In this document: positions 41,036-50,012 of the stretch, piece after piece | How the letters are laid out: each line of letters begins with the position of its first letter | How positions within the stretch are numbered: position 1 is the stretch's first letter | Source of the DNA: Verrucomicrobiota bacterium | Lineage (GTDB): Bacteria > Verrucomicrobiota > Verrucomicrobiia > Opitutales > Opitutaceae | Length of the DNA stretch: 64,000 nucleotides | Direction: 5' to 3' | Assembly: GCA_023416735.1 (NCBI GenBank) | Contig: JAEZGX010000008.1 | Span: 92,379-156,378 of the forward strand | Made by a program: the position numbers and the translations under genes | Notes under the pieces: generated by a model | What the model was told of the DNA's origin: nothing | Database searches by the model: none | What the model saw: only the letters and a program-made list of their open reading frames with translations

Positions 41036-42655
41036 CTATTCTCCCAAAATCTGTGCCGCGTTCCGCGCGATAGCCTTCTCCAACTCCCGCGCCTGCGCAT
41101 TCAACGTCTCCAACTCTTCATTCAGCGCCTCAAAACGCTCCTTGAAGTCCTCGTCGCTCACCGCCTCTCCCGGCGCCACCCCCACATACCGCCCCGGATT
41201 GAGCGACCACCCCTGCGCCTCGATCTCCTTGATCGTCGCCGCGCGACACAGCCCCGCCACGTCCGCAAACCTCGGCTTCTTCCCGAACACCTCTTTCACT
41301 TTCGCTCCCGCCTCCTCGCCGCCGAGCGTGAAATCGAGCGCCTCGCCGCGATAGAGCCGCACCACATTCGCCAGAAATCCGATCTGCGCCGGCGTCCACT
41401 CGCGATGCGCCCGATCCACCTGCCGGTAGATATGTCGCGCATCGATGAACAGCACCGTGTCCGCCCGCGCCGTCTTCGCCTTGCCGCGATCGAGAAACCA
41501 CAACGTGCACGGCAGCGTGACCGTATAAAACATATTCGGCCCCACCGCCACCATCACGTCCACCGCCCGGCTCTCGATCAGCTTCTGCCGGATCTCCTGC
41601 TCCGACGACCGCGCATCCGATGCCGAATTCGCCATCACGAACCCCGCGCGGCCCTTTGCGTTGAGTGATGAATAAAAGAGCTGAATCCAGAGGTAATTCG
41701 CATTGTCCGTCCGCGGCAGCCCGAATGGAAACCGCCTCCCCGGCCCGACCTCGTCCTTCAGCCGCTCCTTGTCGACCGCGTTCACATTGAACGGCGGATT
41801 CGCCAGCACGAAGTCGAACCGCCCCGTCGCCCCGTGCGGATCGTCGTAGTAGCTGTTTACCTGCCCACCGTGCCGGATGTCGCCCTCGAGCCCGTGCACC
41901 GCGAGATTCAGCCGGCACAACCGCCCGGTCTCATCCGTTTTCTCCACGCCACAGATGGAGAGCTTCGAGCTGGGATTTTCCTTCCGCTCCGCGATGTAAC
42001 GGGCCGACGAAACAAACATGCCGCCGGAGCCGCACGCCGGGTCGAGCAGGCGCCCGTGATACGGCTCGATGACCTCCGTCAGCAGCCTAACGATCGGCGC
42101 CGGCGTATAAAACTCCCCGCCCTTCTGACCCTCCGTTCGCGCGAATTCGCCGAGGAAGTATTCGTAGATCCGCCCGAACGCATCGTAGTCCACCGTCGCC
42201 GGAATCTCGGAGATCTTCTTGAGCAGCTCCTTCAGCAGCGTGCTCGTGAAAAGATTGTAGGTCTTCGGCAGCACGCCCTTGAGCTGGTCGTTGTGCTTCT
42301 CGATGTCGCGCATCGCGTCGTTGACCTTCGCGCCGATGTCCGCGCCCTCCGGGAGCGTGAGCAGAAAATCGAACCGCGCATTCGGCGCGAGATACAGCAC
42401 GCCCTCAGCATGATACGCGCCCGGCTCATCCACGCGCGATCCCCGCCGCGCCGAAGCCGACGCTTTCTCGAGCGCCGCCCGCCGCGCCACAAACCGCACC
42501 TCCGCAAACCGCAGAAAGATCAGCCCCAGGATCGGGCTGGAATACTCCTGCGCCTTCAGCCCCGAGTTCGCGCGAAACTGATCCGCGGAATCCCAGAGGC
42601 GTTTTTCGAGAGTGTCGGTGAGCGTGTCTTTGGCGGAGGGCGCGACCCAGTGCAT
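41036..42655 (-). CDS. hsdM: Type I restriction-modification DNA methyltransferase
   Basis: 539 aa from ATG 42655; an earlier in-frame stretch of 56 residues lacks family resemblance and overlaps the divergent XRE gene. It methylates adenine at the target site with AdoMet. The N-terminal HsdM domain (to about residue 190) is followed by the catalytic core: motif I DPACGSGGMF (about residue 205) and motif IV NPPF (about 286), with GEFYTPAPIV upstream. It is the first gene of an M-S-R operon; the divergent XRE gene upstream may control it. Confidence 0.95.
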   Translation of the reverse strand: MHWVAPSAKDTLTDTLEKRLWDSADQFRANSGLKAQEYSSPILGLIFLRFAEVRFVARRAALEKASASARRGSRVDEPGAYHAEGVLYLAPNARFDFLLTLPEGADIGAKVNDAMRDIEKHNDQLKGVLPKTYNLFTSTLLKELLKKISEIPATVDYDAFGRIYEYFLGEFARTEGQKGGEFYTPAPIVRLLTEVIEPYHGRLLDPACGSGGMFVSSARYIAERKENPSSKLSICGVEKTDETGRLCRLNLAVHGLEGDIRHGGQVNSYYDDPHGATGRFDFVLANPPFNVNAVDKERLKDEVGPGRRFPFGLPRTDNANYLWIQLFYSSLNAKGRAGFVMANSASDARSSEQEIRQKLIESRAVDVMVAVGPNMFYTVTLPCTLWFLDRGKAKTARADTVLFIDARHIYRQVDRAHREWTPAQIGFLANVVRLYRGEALDFTLGGEEAGAKVKEVFGKKPRFADVAGLCRAATIKEIEAQGWSLNPGRYVGVAPGEAVSDEDFKERFEALNEELETLNAQARELEKAIARNAAQILGE

Positions 42656-42816
42656 GCGTATCGAACCCGGCGGCGGAAGGCTGGATGCCACCGCAACGAA
42701 ACGGCGCCGGGCGGCCATGACTTCGCACTGCCAATCATCGGGTGTCGAGCACGCACTGCCGATGCTCGGGTGTTCGGAGCGCGGCGCTCTCGCTATGGTC
42801 GCCCGTGGCAAACGAG

Positions 42817-43134
42817 ATGGCACAGCGCTTGGTGGCGCGGGTCAGGGAATTTCGAGAGCAGCTAAAGCTGACTCAGGCTCAGTTCGCCGAACGCGCCGAT
42901 CTCGACTACAAATACTATCAATCCTGGGAGGGGGGCCGGAAGATCGATTTTCGGTTCTCCACGCTCGGCAAGCTCGCCAGAGCCTGCGGGGTCGAAGTAT
43001 GGGAGCTGCTCAAGTTCGATACGCCCGTCCTAACCTTGAGCGAGCACCCCGGCGCTTACGAAGTTAAAAGGACCGGCTCGTCGGATGCACCTCGTGCCTC
43101 CGGCAAAACGCGCAAACCGCGCCCTCGTGCCTGA
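42817..43134 (+). CDS. XRE-family regulator beside the type I operon
   Basis: 105 aa from ATG 42817; a GTG four codons upstream is possible. The N-terminal helix-turn-helix (residues about 8-60) includes REFREQLKLTQAQFAERADL and the recognition-helix region YYQSWEGG, then GRKIDFRFSTLGKLARACGV. The C-terminal 30 residues are basic. It is divergent from hsdM with about 160 bp between starts, like a controller protein of a restriction system, but its direct target is unproven. Confidence 0.75.
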   Translation: MAQRLVARVREFREQLKLTQAQFAERADLDYKYYQSWEGGRKIDFRFSTLGKLARACGVEVWELLKFDTPVLTLSEHPGAYEVKRTGSSDAPRASGKTRKPRPRA

Positions 43135-43222
43135 GCGGCCGCCTCACGGCGCTCACGCACGGACACGGCCGCCAAAAGGCCAGCCGCGACGCGTCACCTC
43201 GCCCGCCGCTCCGCCTCCGCCC

Positions 43223-43247
43223 TCAACTTTCAACTTCAACTTTCAAC
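43223..43247 (+). repeat. CAACTTT tandem repeat upstream of the FAH gene
   Basis: Three units of TCAACTTT/TCAACT followed by CAAC in a GC-rich intergenic stretch. Directly after it, CGCCGCA-TTCGAC-TGCGGCG forms a 7-bp hairpin (43250-43269) that ends 3 nt before the FAH start codon. Confidence 0.55.
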
Positions 43248-43272
43248 CGCGCCGCATTCGACTGCGGCGCTT

Positions 43273-44073
43273 ATGCGCTTCCTCCGCCACCTCACCCCCG
43301 CCGGCCCCGCCTACGCCGCCCTCCAACCCGACGGCTCCGCCCGCGAAATCGTCGGCGACATCCTCACCGATTTCCAAATCACCGATCGCCCCGTCACCCC
43401 CGGCAAGCTCCTCGCCCCCCTCGCCCCCACCAACATCCTCGCCATCGGCCTCAACTACCGCCGCCACGCCGCCGAAGGCGGCAAGGACGCCCCCGAGCGC
43501 CCCGTCCTCTTCATCAAAGCCACCTCATCCGTCCAAAACCCCGGCGACCCCATCGAACTCCCGCGCACCAGCACCAAGGTCGACTACGAGTGCGAACTCG
43601 CCGTCGTCATCGGCCGCCGCTGCAAAAACGTCTCCCGCGCCCACGCCCTCGATTACGTCCTCGGTTACACGTGTGCCAACGACGTCTCCGCGCGCGACTG
43701 GCAACGCGACTTCGGCGGCGGCCAGTGGTGCCAGGCGAAAAGCTTCGATACTTTTTGCCCGCTCGGTCCTGTGCTCGTCACCAAAGATCAAATACCAAAT
43801 CCCAACGCCCTCCGTATCCGCACGCTCCTCAACGGCGAAATCATGCAGGACTGGAACACCAACGACATGATCTTCGACGTCGCCGCGCTCATCGAATTCC
43901 TCAGCACCGACAAAACCCTCCTCCCCGGCACCGTCATCCTCACCGGCACCCCGCACGGCGTCGGCTTCGCCCGCCAACCGCCCGTGTGGTTGAAATCTGG
44001 AGACACGGTCAGCATCGACATCGAATCCATCGGCACCCTCACCAACCCCGTCATCGCCGCTTCGACCTCTTGA
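43273..44073 (+). CDS. Fumarylacetoacetate hydrolase family protein
   Basis: 266 aa. Members hydrolyse or decarboxylate beta-diketo or 2-oxo acids with a Mg/Mn site. The metal ligands are in DYECELAVVIGR and CANDVSARDWQ, followed by GTPHGVGF and SGDTVSIDIESIG; these are the standard FAH motifs. The ATG is preceded by a hairpin 3 nt upstream and no clear ribosome-binding site. It is convergent with the ACT gene and no pathway neighbours identify the substrate. Confidence 0.9.
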   Translation: MRFLRHLTPAGPAYAALQPDGSAREIVGDILTDFQITDRPVTPGKLLAPLAPTNILAIGLNYRRHAAEGGKDAPERPVLFIKATSSVQNPGDPIELPRTSTKVDYECELAVVIGRRCKNVSRAHALDYVLGYTCANDVSARDWQRDFGGGQWCQAKSFDTFCPLGPVLVTKDQIPNPNALRIRTLLNGEIMQDWNTNDMIFDVAALIEFLSTDKTLLPGTVILTGTPHGVGFARQPPVWLKSGDTVSIDIESIGTLTNPVIAASTS

Positions 44074-44108
44074 TCGATCGCGCAAGCTCAGCACCCCGCC
44101 GCTCCGCC

Positions 44109-44519
44109 TCACTCCTCCGCAATCTCCTCCAACACCCGCTTCGCCTCCTTCAACGGCGACGCCTTCAACACAAACTTCATCCGCTGCTCCGCGTCGCTCC
44201 CCGAGCCATACGCGTAGTCGACGTTCACCTCCGCCAAGGTCAGCGCCCGACACACATCCGCCAACTTCCCGGGCTGATTCGGCAGCTCGAGTTCGATCAC
44301 ATCGGTTTCCGTCGGATTCAACCCGATCGAATCCAGCACCGTTTTCGCCTTCAACGGATCGCTCGTGTGCAGCCGCACCACGCCCACATCCGGCTTGTCC
44401 AGCACCGAGATGCCATGAATGTTCACGCCACTCCGCGCCAGCTCCGCCGCCGCCCGGTGCAGCGCGCCCGGATGGTTCTCCAGCATGAACGAGATCTGTT
44501 TTACGACCGAGAATCGCAT
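44109..44519 (-). CDS. Tandem ACT-domain protein
   Basis: 136 aa from ATG 44519. Two ACT-type repeats: residues 8-60 (SFMLENHPGALHRAAAELARS) and 65-130 (ELPNQPGKLADVCRALTLAEV). ACT domains bind amino acids and regulate enzymes; stand-alone tandem ACT proteins are usually amino-acid-sensing regulators. It is divergent from the bicupin gene, 90 bp away. The specific ligand is unknown. Confidence 0.8.
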   Translation of the reverse strand: MRFSVVKQISFMLENHPGALHRAAAELARSGVNIHGISVLDKPDVGVVRLHTSDPLKAKTVLDSIGLNPTETDVIELELPNQPGKLADVCRALTLAEVNVDYAYGSGSDAEQRMKFVLKASPLKEAKRVLEEIAEE

Positions 44520-44609
44520 GCGTGCGCCTACGATGTCGCGCTCCGATCGACCGTCAAACGGCACGGCTTTCAACCCGTTGCATGACTCTCGCGCGCCCCG
44601 AACTTCGCC

Positions 44610-45632
44610 ATGAACCACGTCCGCCTCGCCGCCGTCCCCGAAGAAGAATCTCGTTCGCCCACCGGCAAATTCCACTCGTTCTCCCGCAACGTATCCCTCG
44701 CCCTCGGCGGTATCCGAAATGGTGGGACGTGGGCCGGCGGTCATCCCTTCGACCTCCAACTTCGCCGCGTCCCCGCCGGCGCCACCATCTGCCCTTACCA
44801 CGCCCATTTCGCGCAATGGGAATTCTTCTACGTTCAAACCGGCACCGGCTCCGTCCGCACACCCGACGGCACGTTTCCCCTCCGCCCCGGCGACTGCTTC
44901 GTCCATCCACCCGGCACCGCGCACCAACTTCACAACAACAGCACCGACGACCTCGAAATCCTCATCATCACCGACAACCCCCCGCTCGACGGCTGCTATT
45001 ATCCCGACTCCAACAAATACGCGCTCCGCCCCCCCGGCATCTTCTTCCGCGTCGACCAAACCCACTACCTCGAAGGCGAAGACACGCTGCCGCCCGACAC
45101 GAAACCGAACCGCATGATGCCCGCGCCTCCATCCGCCGTGCTCACGCCTTTCGCTTCACGCAAATGCCACATCGACGATCTCGCCTGGACAAGCAGGCAT
45201 TCGCCCAAAGGCAAATTCCGCGGCACGAGCAAAGAGCTCTCGCTCGCGCTCGGCGCCAAGCACGATACGCCCACCGGCCTCGGCGGACATCCTTTCGACG
45301 TCGAACTCGGCAAACTCGCACCCGGCGAAACGCCCTGCCCGTTCCACTCGCACGCCGCGCAATGGGAACTCTTCCTCTTCCTCAGCGGCACCGCTAAAGT
45401 CCGCGCCGGCGACGAAACGCAACTTCTCTCCGCCGGCGACGCCGTCCTTCACCCGCCCGGCGAGGCCCACGCGTTCTCCAACGTCGGCGACACCGATCTC
45501 CTCTACCTCTGCATCGCCGACAACCCACCCGTCGACTACTCGCATTATCCCGATTCCAACAAATGGGGACTCCATTCCCCGCACCTGTTCTTTCACGCCC
45601 AGCCCGTCGATTACTTCGACGGCGAAGAATAA
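44610..45632 (+). CDS. Bicupin protein with tandem cupin domains
   Basis: 340 aa. Two related cupin domains (about residues 30-145 and 215-320). Each has a metal-binding pattern: HAHFAQWEFFYVQTG and HSHAAQWELFLFLSG, then PGDCFVHPPGTAHQ and AGDAVLHPPGEAHAF. Each domain also ends with DNPP-D-YYPDSNK or DNPPVDYSHYPDSNK, showing internal duplication. Cupins of this type can be sugar isomerases or dioxygenases, so the function is open. It is divergent from the ACT-domain gene. Confidence 0.85.
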   Translation: MNHVRLAAVPEEESRSPTGKFHSFSRNVSLALGGIRNGGTWAGGHPFDLQLRRVPAGATICPYHAHFAQWEFFYVQTGTGSVRTPDGTFPLRPGDCFVHPPGTAHQLHNNSTDDLEILIITDNPPLDGCYYPDSNKYALRPPGIFFRVDQTHYLEGEDTLPPDTKPNRMMPAPPSAVLTPFASRKCHIDDLAWTSRHSPKGKFRGTSKELSLALGAKHDTPTGLGGHPFDVELGKLAPGETPCPFHSHAAQWELFLFLSGTAKVRAGDETQLLSAGDAVLHPPGEAHAFSNVGDTDLLYLCIADNPPVDYSHYPDSNKWGLHSPHLFFHAQPVDYFDGEE

Positions 45633-45705
45633 ACAGTAGAGCGAGTCGCCGATCCGCCTTCCGCGCCACAAGAGGAGTTTTAAGCCCCGACCTCTAAGCC
45701 TCCCC

Positions 45706-48021
45706 TCACCCTTTCGGCTTCAGCAATTTCTCTCGGGCCACCAAATACAAAAACCCGCCGAGCACCGCGAACGGCACCAACGACAGCCAGTTCGCATTCG
45801 GCCCGTTGAAAAACGGATTATTCGCCAACGACCACTCCGTCACCGCGCGATCGAAGTCCGTCAACACGCCCCCGAGAATCGCGATCACGATCCCCGCGAT
45901 CGCCCCGCCCGCGATGTAACCCGACGCCAGCAACACGCCCGGCGACTTGTCGCTCTCCGCGTTGAACTGCTCCTCCGTCAAATTCGCGTGCGACGCCTGC
46001 GTGCGCGTCTTGCGATCCACCGCCCAGCGAATCATCCCGCCGATGAAAATCGGCATCGACGCAAACAGCGGCAGATACACGCCCACCGCAAAGGCCAGCG
46101 CCGGCACAAACGACATCTGCAGCGTCACCGCAATCATCACGCCCAACAACACCAGCGCCCACGGCAACTGCTGATCCAAAATCCCTTTGATGATATACGA
46201 AACCAGCGTCGCTTTCGGCGCCGCAAACTTCCGCACCGTCGATCCATCCGGCCGCGTTTCATGCACGCCGTTGATCCCCGGATCCACCAGCCACACCGCC
46301 TCGCCCGCCTCGTTCACCAAATACTTCCCCGCCGGCCCGCCCGCGAGGTCCGTCTTGTGCCACACACGATAACTCCCCGCATCGTCGCGCGCCTGCGGCC
46401 CCTTCAAACTTTCCCGCTCCTCACTCGTCGCCGTCCCCTCTACCCGCAACCCCGGCGCCACCTGCGCCGCCGGCACATACACCGTCGCCGATTCGTTCAA
46501 CGTCATCAAAACCGGCCCGAGCGCGATCGCCGACACCAACGCGCCCGCCATGATCGCATACTGCTGATACTTCGGCGTCGCACCGATCAGAAAGCCCGTC
46601 TTCAGGTCCTGCGAAGTCGTCCCGCCATTCGACGAAGCGATGCACACGATCGCTCCCACCGACAGCGCCGTCACGTAATACATCCCGCCCGTCCACCCGA
46701 CCAACAGAAACACCAGGCACGTGAACAACAGCGTCGCGATCGTCATCCCGGAAATCGGGTTCGACGTCGACCCGATCTCACCCGTCAACCGCGACGACAC
46801 CGTCACAAACAAAAATCCCAACAACACGATCAGCAGCGCGCCCACGATGTTCATGTGCAGCGACGGCGCCATCATGATCACCGCCAGCAACACCACCACG
46901 CCGATCCCCACGAACTTCAGTGGCAAATCCCGATCCGTCCGCGGCACTTCGCTGTCGCCCGTCGCTCGAACCGCCGACGTCACCGGGGCTCCATTTCCCC
47001 TCCCCGCGCGCAATCCCGCCAACCCACCGCGCATCCCCGCCCAAATCGTCGGCAGCGATTGAAGCAAACTGATCACCCCACCCGCCGCCACCGCCCCCGC
47101 ACCGATGTAGAGCACATACGCGCTATAAATATCCCGATGCCCCATCTGCGAAATCGGCATCGTCCCCGGCGCGATCACACCCGGCATCGTCTCACCGAAA
47201 AACTTGATCATCGGGATCAGCACCAAAAACGACAGCACGCCGCCGCCCGCCATCAACCCGCCAATCCGCGGTCCGATCACATAACCGACGCCCAACAACT
47301 CCGGCGACACCTCCGCCGAAACCGACCCCGCCTTCAACGGCGCCCCAAACACCTTCTCCGGGATATCGCGCCACAATTTCAACGCCACGTTCAGCGTCTT
47401 GTAAGCCAGCCCGATCGCAAAACCCGTAAACACGATCCGCGCCCCCAACGATTTCCCCAGTCCCGCCGCCTCCGCCTCGCGCATCTCCGCTTGCGCTTTC
47501 GGCGACGCCATCGCGCGATCCTCTTCGTTCGCGCCCGCCCGCAACACCGCCGCACACGCCGTTCCTTCCGGATACTTCAACTTCCCGTGCTCCTTCACGA
47601 TCAGCGCCCGTCGCAGTGGGATCATCATCAAAATTCCCAACAGCCCGCCCAACACCGCCACCAACATCACGCGCGTCAGCTCCAAATCGAAACCGAGAAT
47701 CAAAATCGCCGGCATCGTCACCCCAATACCAAACGCCAGCGACTCGCCCGCCGATCCCGCCGTCTGCGTGATGTTGTTCTCCAGAATCGTCGCGTCCCGC
47801 AGCCCCGTCTTCGACAATGCCCGAAACATCGCCAGCGAAATGACCGCCACCGGAATCGAAGCCGACACCGTCAATCCCACCTTCAACACGAGATAAAGCG
47901 ACGACGCTCCGAACACCAAACCCAACACCGCGCCCGTCAGCACCGCCCTCGCGGTAAACTCCTTCATCACGGTTTGCGGAGCGATGAACGGTTCAAACCG
48001 GGGAGCGGAGGAAGACGCCAT
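45706..48021 (-). CDS. Oligopeptide (OPT) family transporter
   Basis: About 771 aa from ATG 48021; a start 13 codons upstream has GGAG too close to the codon, and that stretch is AT-rich. Many membrane helices with the OPT motifs NNITQTAGSAGESLAFG and KYPEGTACAAVL near the N-terminus and SNGGTTSQDLKTGFLIGATP later. OPT proteins import oligopeptides or metal chelates by proton symport. A large loop of about 80 residues with WHKTDLAGGPAGKY lies in the middle. It is divergent from a second OPT gene. Confidence 0.9.
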   Translation of the reverse strand: MASSSAPRFEPFIAPQTVMKEFTARAVLTGAVLGLVFGASSLYLVLKVGLTVSASIPVAVISLAMFRALSKTGLRDATILENNITQTAGSAGESLAFGIGVTMPAILILGFDLELTRVMLVAVLGGLLGILMMIPLRRALIVKEHGKLKYPEGTACAAVLRAGANEEDRAMASPKAQAEMREAEAAGLGKSLGARIVFTGFAIGLAYKTLNVALKLWRDIPEKVFGAPLKAGSVSAEVSPELLGVGYVIGPRIGGLMAGGGVLSFLVLIPMIKFFGETMPGVIAPGTMPISQMGHRDIYSAYVLYIGAGAVAAGGVISLLQSLPTIWAGMRGGLAGLRAGRGNGAPVTSAVRATGDSEVPRTDRDLPLKFVGIGVVVLLAVIMMAPSLHMNIVGALLIVLLGFLFVTVSSRLTGEIGSTSNPISGMTIATLLFTCLVFLLVGWTGGMYYVTALSVGAIVCIASSNGGTTSQDLKTGFLIGATPKYQQYAIMAGALVSAIALGPVLMTLNESATVYVPAAQVAPGLRVEGTATSEERESLKGPQARDDAGSYRVWHKTDLAGGPAGKYLVNEAGEAVWLVDPGINGVHETRPDGSTVRKFAAPKATLVSYIIKGILDQQLPWALVLLGVMIAVTLQMSFVPALAFAVGVYLPLFASMPIFIGGMIRWAVDRKTRTQASHANLTEEQFNAESDKSPGVLLASGYIAGGAIAGIVIAILGGVLTDFDRAVTEWSLANNPFFNGPNANWLSLVPFAVLGGFLYLVAREKLLKPKG

Positions 48022-48127
48022 AAAAACAGGAGTTGTTGGGCGCGCAGTATTCCGTGTCATAACTCCGGTTCAATCCGCGAAATCGTTTTTCCTGCACTGG
48101 CTTTCCTCCGGACGCCCTCTCCTCGCC

Positions 48128-49978
48128 ATGTCCGCCTCTCCTGACCTCCCGACCTCGTCTTCCGTCGTCCTCTCCGCCCGCGAAGCCGACTGGCTCGCCC
48201 ACACCTACCAACCCCACGCCGCCAACCTCACCGCGCGCGCCGTCCTCATCGGCATGCTCATCGGCGCCACGATGTGCCTCTCCAACCTCTACGTCTTCTT
48301 CAAAACGGGCTGGAGCATGGGCGTCACTCTCACCGCGTGTATCCTCGCTTTTGGGACATTCCAACTCCTCGAACGTCTCCGCCTCGTCCGCCGCCCGCTC
48401 GGCCCGCTCGAAAACAACGCCCTCACCACGGTCGCTTCCGGCGCCGGCTACATGACCGGCGGCGGCAACATGGCCGCGTTCGGCGCGCTGCTCATGGTCA
48501 CCACCGTCCGCCCCGAACCGCTCCCGATGATCGCCTGGTTCGCCCTCATCGCCGCGCTCGGCGTCTTCGCCGCAATTCCGATCAAGCGCCAGCTGATCAA
48601 CCACGAGAACCTCGCCTTCCCGACCGGCACCGCCACCGCCGAAACGATTCGTTCGATCCACGAAGCCGCCGCCGGCGCCGGTCGCAGCAAGGCCGCGTGG
48701 CTCGGTTGGTCCGCCGCTTTCGCCGCCGTGTTCACGTGGCTCCGCGACGCCTCGCAACTCATCCCCGGCACGATCGGCCTTCCGGTCACCCTCGCGGGCC
48801 GCGCGCTCGCCGACTGGACCCTCGCGCTCAAAGCCGAAGTCGTCCTCCTCGGCGGCGGCGCTCTCATGAGTTTTCGCACCGGTTGGTCCCTCCTCCTCGG
48901 CGGCATTCTCACCTACGCCGTCCTCGCTCCGTCACTGCTCGAAAGCGGCATTATCTCCACCGTCAGCTACAAGGAAATCGTCGCCTGGTCCCTCTGGCCT
49001 GGCGCCGCCATCCTCGTCGCCTCCGGCCTCACTTCGTTCGCGCTGGATTATCGCAGCATCGTGCGTTCGTTCACCGGACTCGCCCGCATCTTCCGCCGTA
49101 ACCGCTCCAGCACTACAACATCCACTATCACCGCGCCCTCTCTCGCGACCATCGAATGCCCCGAATGGTGGTTCCCCGCCGGGTTCGCGATCCTTTCGCC
49201 TTTCGTCGTCGCGCTCATGGTCTGGCTTTTCCAAATCCCGCTCTGGGCCGGCCTCATCGCAATTCCGCTCGCCGTCGTCATGGGTTTCGTCGCCGCCCGC
49301 GTCACCGGCGAAACCGATGTCACTCCCACCAAAGCGCTCGGCCCCGTCACGCAACTCATCTACGGCGTCATCACGCCCGGAAATCTCACCGGCAACATTA
49401 TGTCCGCCAATGTCACCGGCGGCGTCGGCCTGCATTCCGCCGATCTTCTCACCACGCTCAAAACCGGCTGGCTCCTCGGCGCCAAACCGCGGCACCAATT
49501 CTACGCCCAACTTTTCGGCGTCGTCGCAGGCGCCCTCATCGTCGTTCCCGCCTTCAACCTCATCATCCCGGACGCTTCCGTCCTCGGCGGCGAAGAATGG
49601 CCCGCGCCTTCGTGCGTCGTCTGGGCCGGCGTTTCAAAAGCCTTCTCCGACGGCATCGGGGCGCTCCATCCGTCCGCCCGCACCGCCATCCTCATCGGCC
49701 TCGCTCTCGGCGTCGCCCTCGCGCTCCTCGAGAAATTCTCCCCCCAAAAACTCCGACCCTACATCCCGTCTGCTTCCGGCCTCGGCATCGCGATGGTGAT
49801 TCCCGCATCCAACTCCATCGCGATGTTCCTCGGCTCCGCCATCGCCGAATGGCTTCGCCGCAAAAAACCCGCGCTCGCCGAAAAGACCGTCGTTCCCGTC
49901 GCCTCCGGCCTCATCGCGGGCGAAAGCCTCATGGGCATCCTCATCGCCCTCCTGATCGTCGGCGGCTGGATCGCGTGA
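48128..49978 (+). CDS. Oligopeptide (OPT) family transporter, shorter paralogue
   Basis: 616 aa from ATG 48128, preceded by non-coding-like codons in the longer frame. Multi-pass membrane protein with OPT signatures (SNLYVFFKTGWSMG, ENLAFPTGTATAET, TPGNLTGNIMSANVTGG) and several C-terminal helices (LRPYIPSASGLGIAMVIPAS). It is only distantly related to the transporter across the 106-bp divergent gap, so the pair may differ in substrate. It ends 34 nt before a convergent xylanase gene. Confidence 0.9.
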   Translation: MSASPDLPTSSSVVLSAREADWLAHTYQPHAANLTARAVLIGMLIGATMCLSNLYVFFKTGWSMGVTLTACILAFGTFQLLERLRLVRRPLGPLENNALTTVASGAGYMTGGGNMAAFGALLMVTTVRPEPLPMIAWFALIAALGVFAAIPIKRQLINHENLAFPTGTATAETIRSIHEAAAGAGRSKAAWLGWSAAFAAVFTWLRDASQLIPGTIGLPVTLAGRALADWTLALKAEVVLLGGGALMSFRTGWSLLLGGILTYAVLAPSLLESGIISTVSYKEIVAWSLWPGAAILVASGLTSFALDYRSIVRSFTGLARIFRRNRSSTTTSTITAPSLATIECPEWWFPAGFAILSPFVVALMVWLFQIPLWAGLIAIPLAVVMGFVAARVTGETDVTPTKALGPVTQLIYGVITPGNLTGNIMSANVTGGVGLHSADLLTTLKTGWLLGAKPRHQFYAQLFGVVAGALIVVPAFNLIIPDASVLGGEEWPAPSCVVWAGVSKAFSDGIGALHPSARTAILIGLALGVALALLEKFSPQKLRPYIPSASGLGIAMVIPASNSIAMFLGSAIAEWLRRKKPALAEKTVVPVASGLIAGESLMGILIALLIVGGWIA

Positions 49979-49982
49979 CGTA

Positions 49983-50003
49983 GGGCGGGCCTTCGACCCG
50001 CCC
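49983..50003. terminator. GC-rich hairpin between convergent genes
   Basis: GGGCGGG-CCTTCGA-CCCGCCC sits between the OPT stop (49978) and the xylanase stop (50013), where a bidirectional terminator is expected. There is no T-tract. Confidence 0.45.
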
Positions 50004-50012
50004 TCGTTGTCC

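Noticed and set aside
42656..42823. Longer N-terminus for hsdM
   Set aside because: The extra 56 residues show no type I methyltransferase resemblance and overlap the divergent XRE gene.
45988..48144. Very long Arg/His-rich plus-strand open frame
   Set aside because: Shadow of the OPT gene; its composition is extreme and no domain is visible. The same holds for 37784-39568 and 25930-27960.
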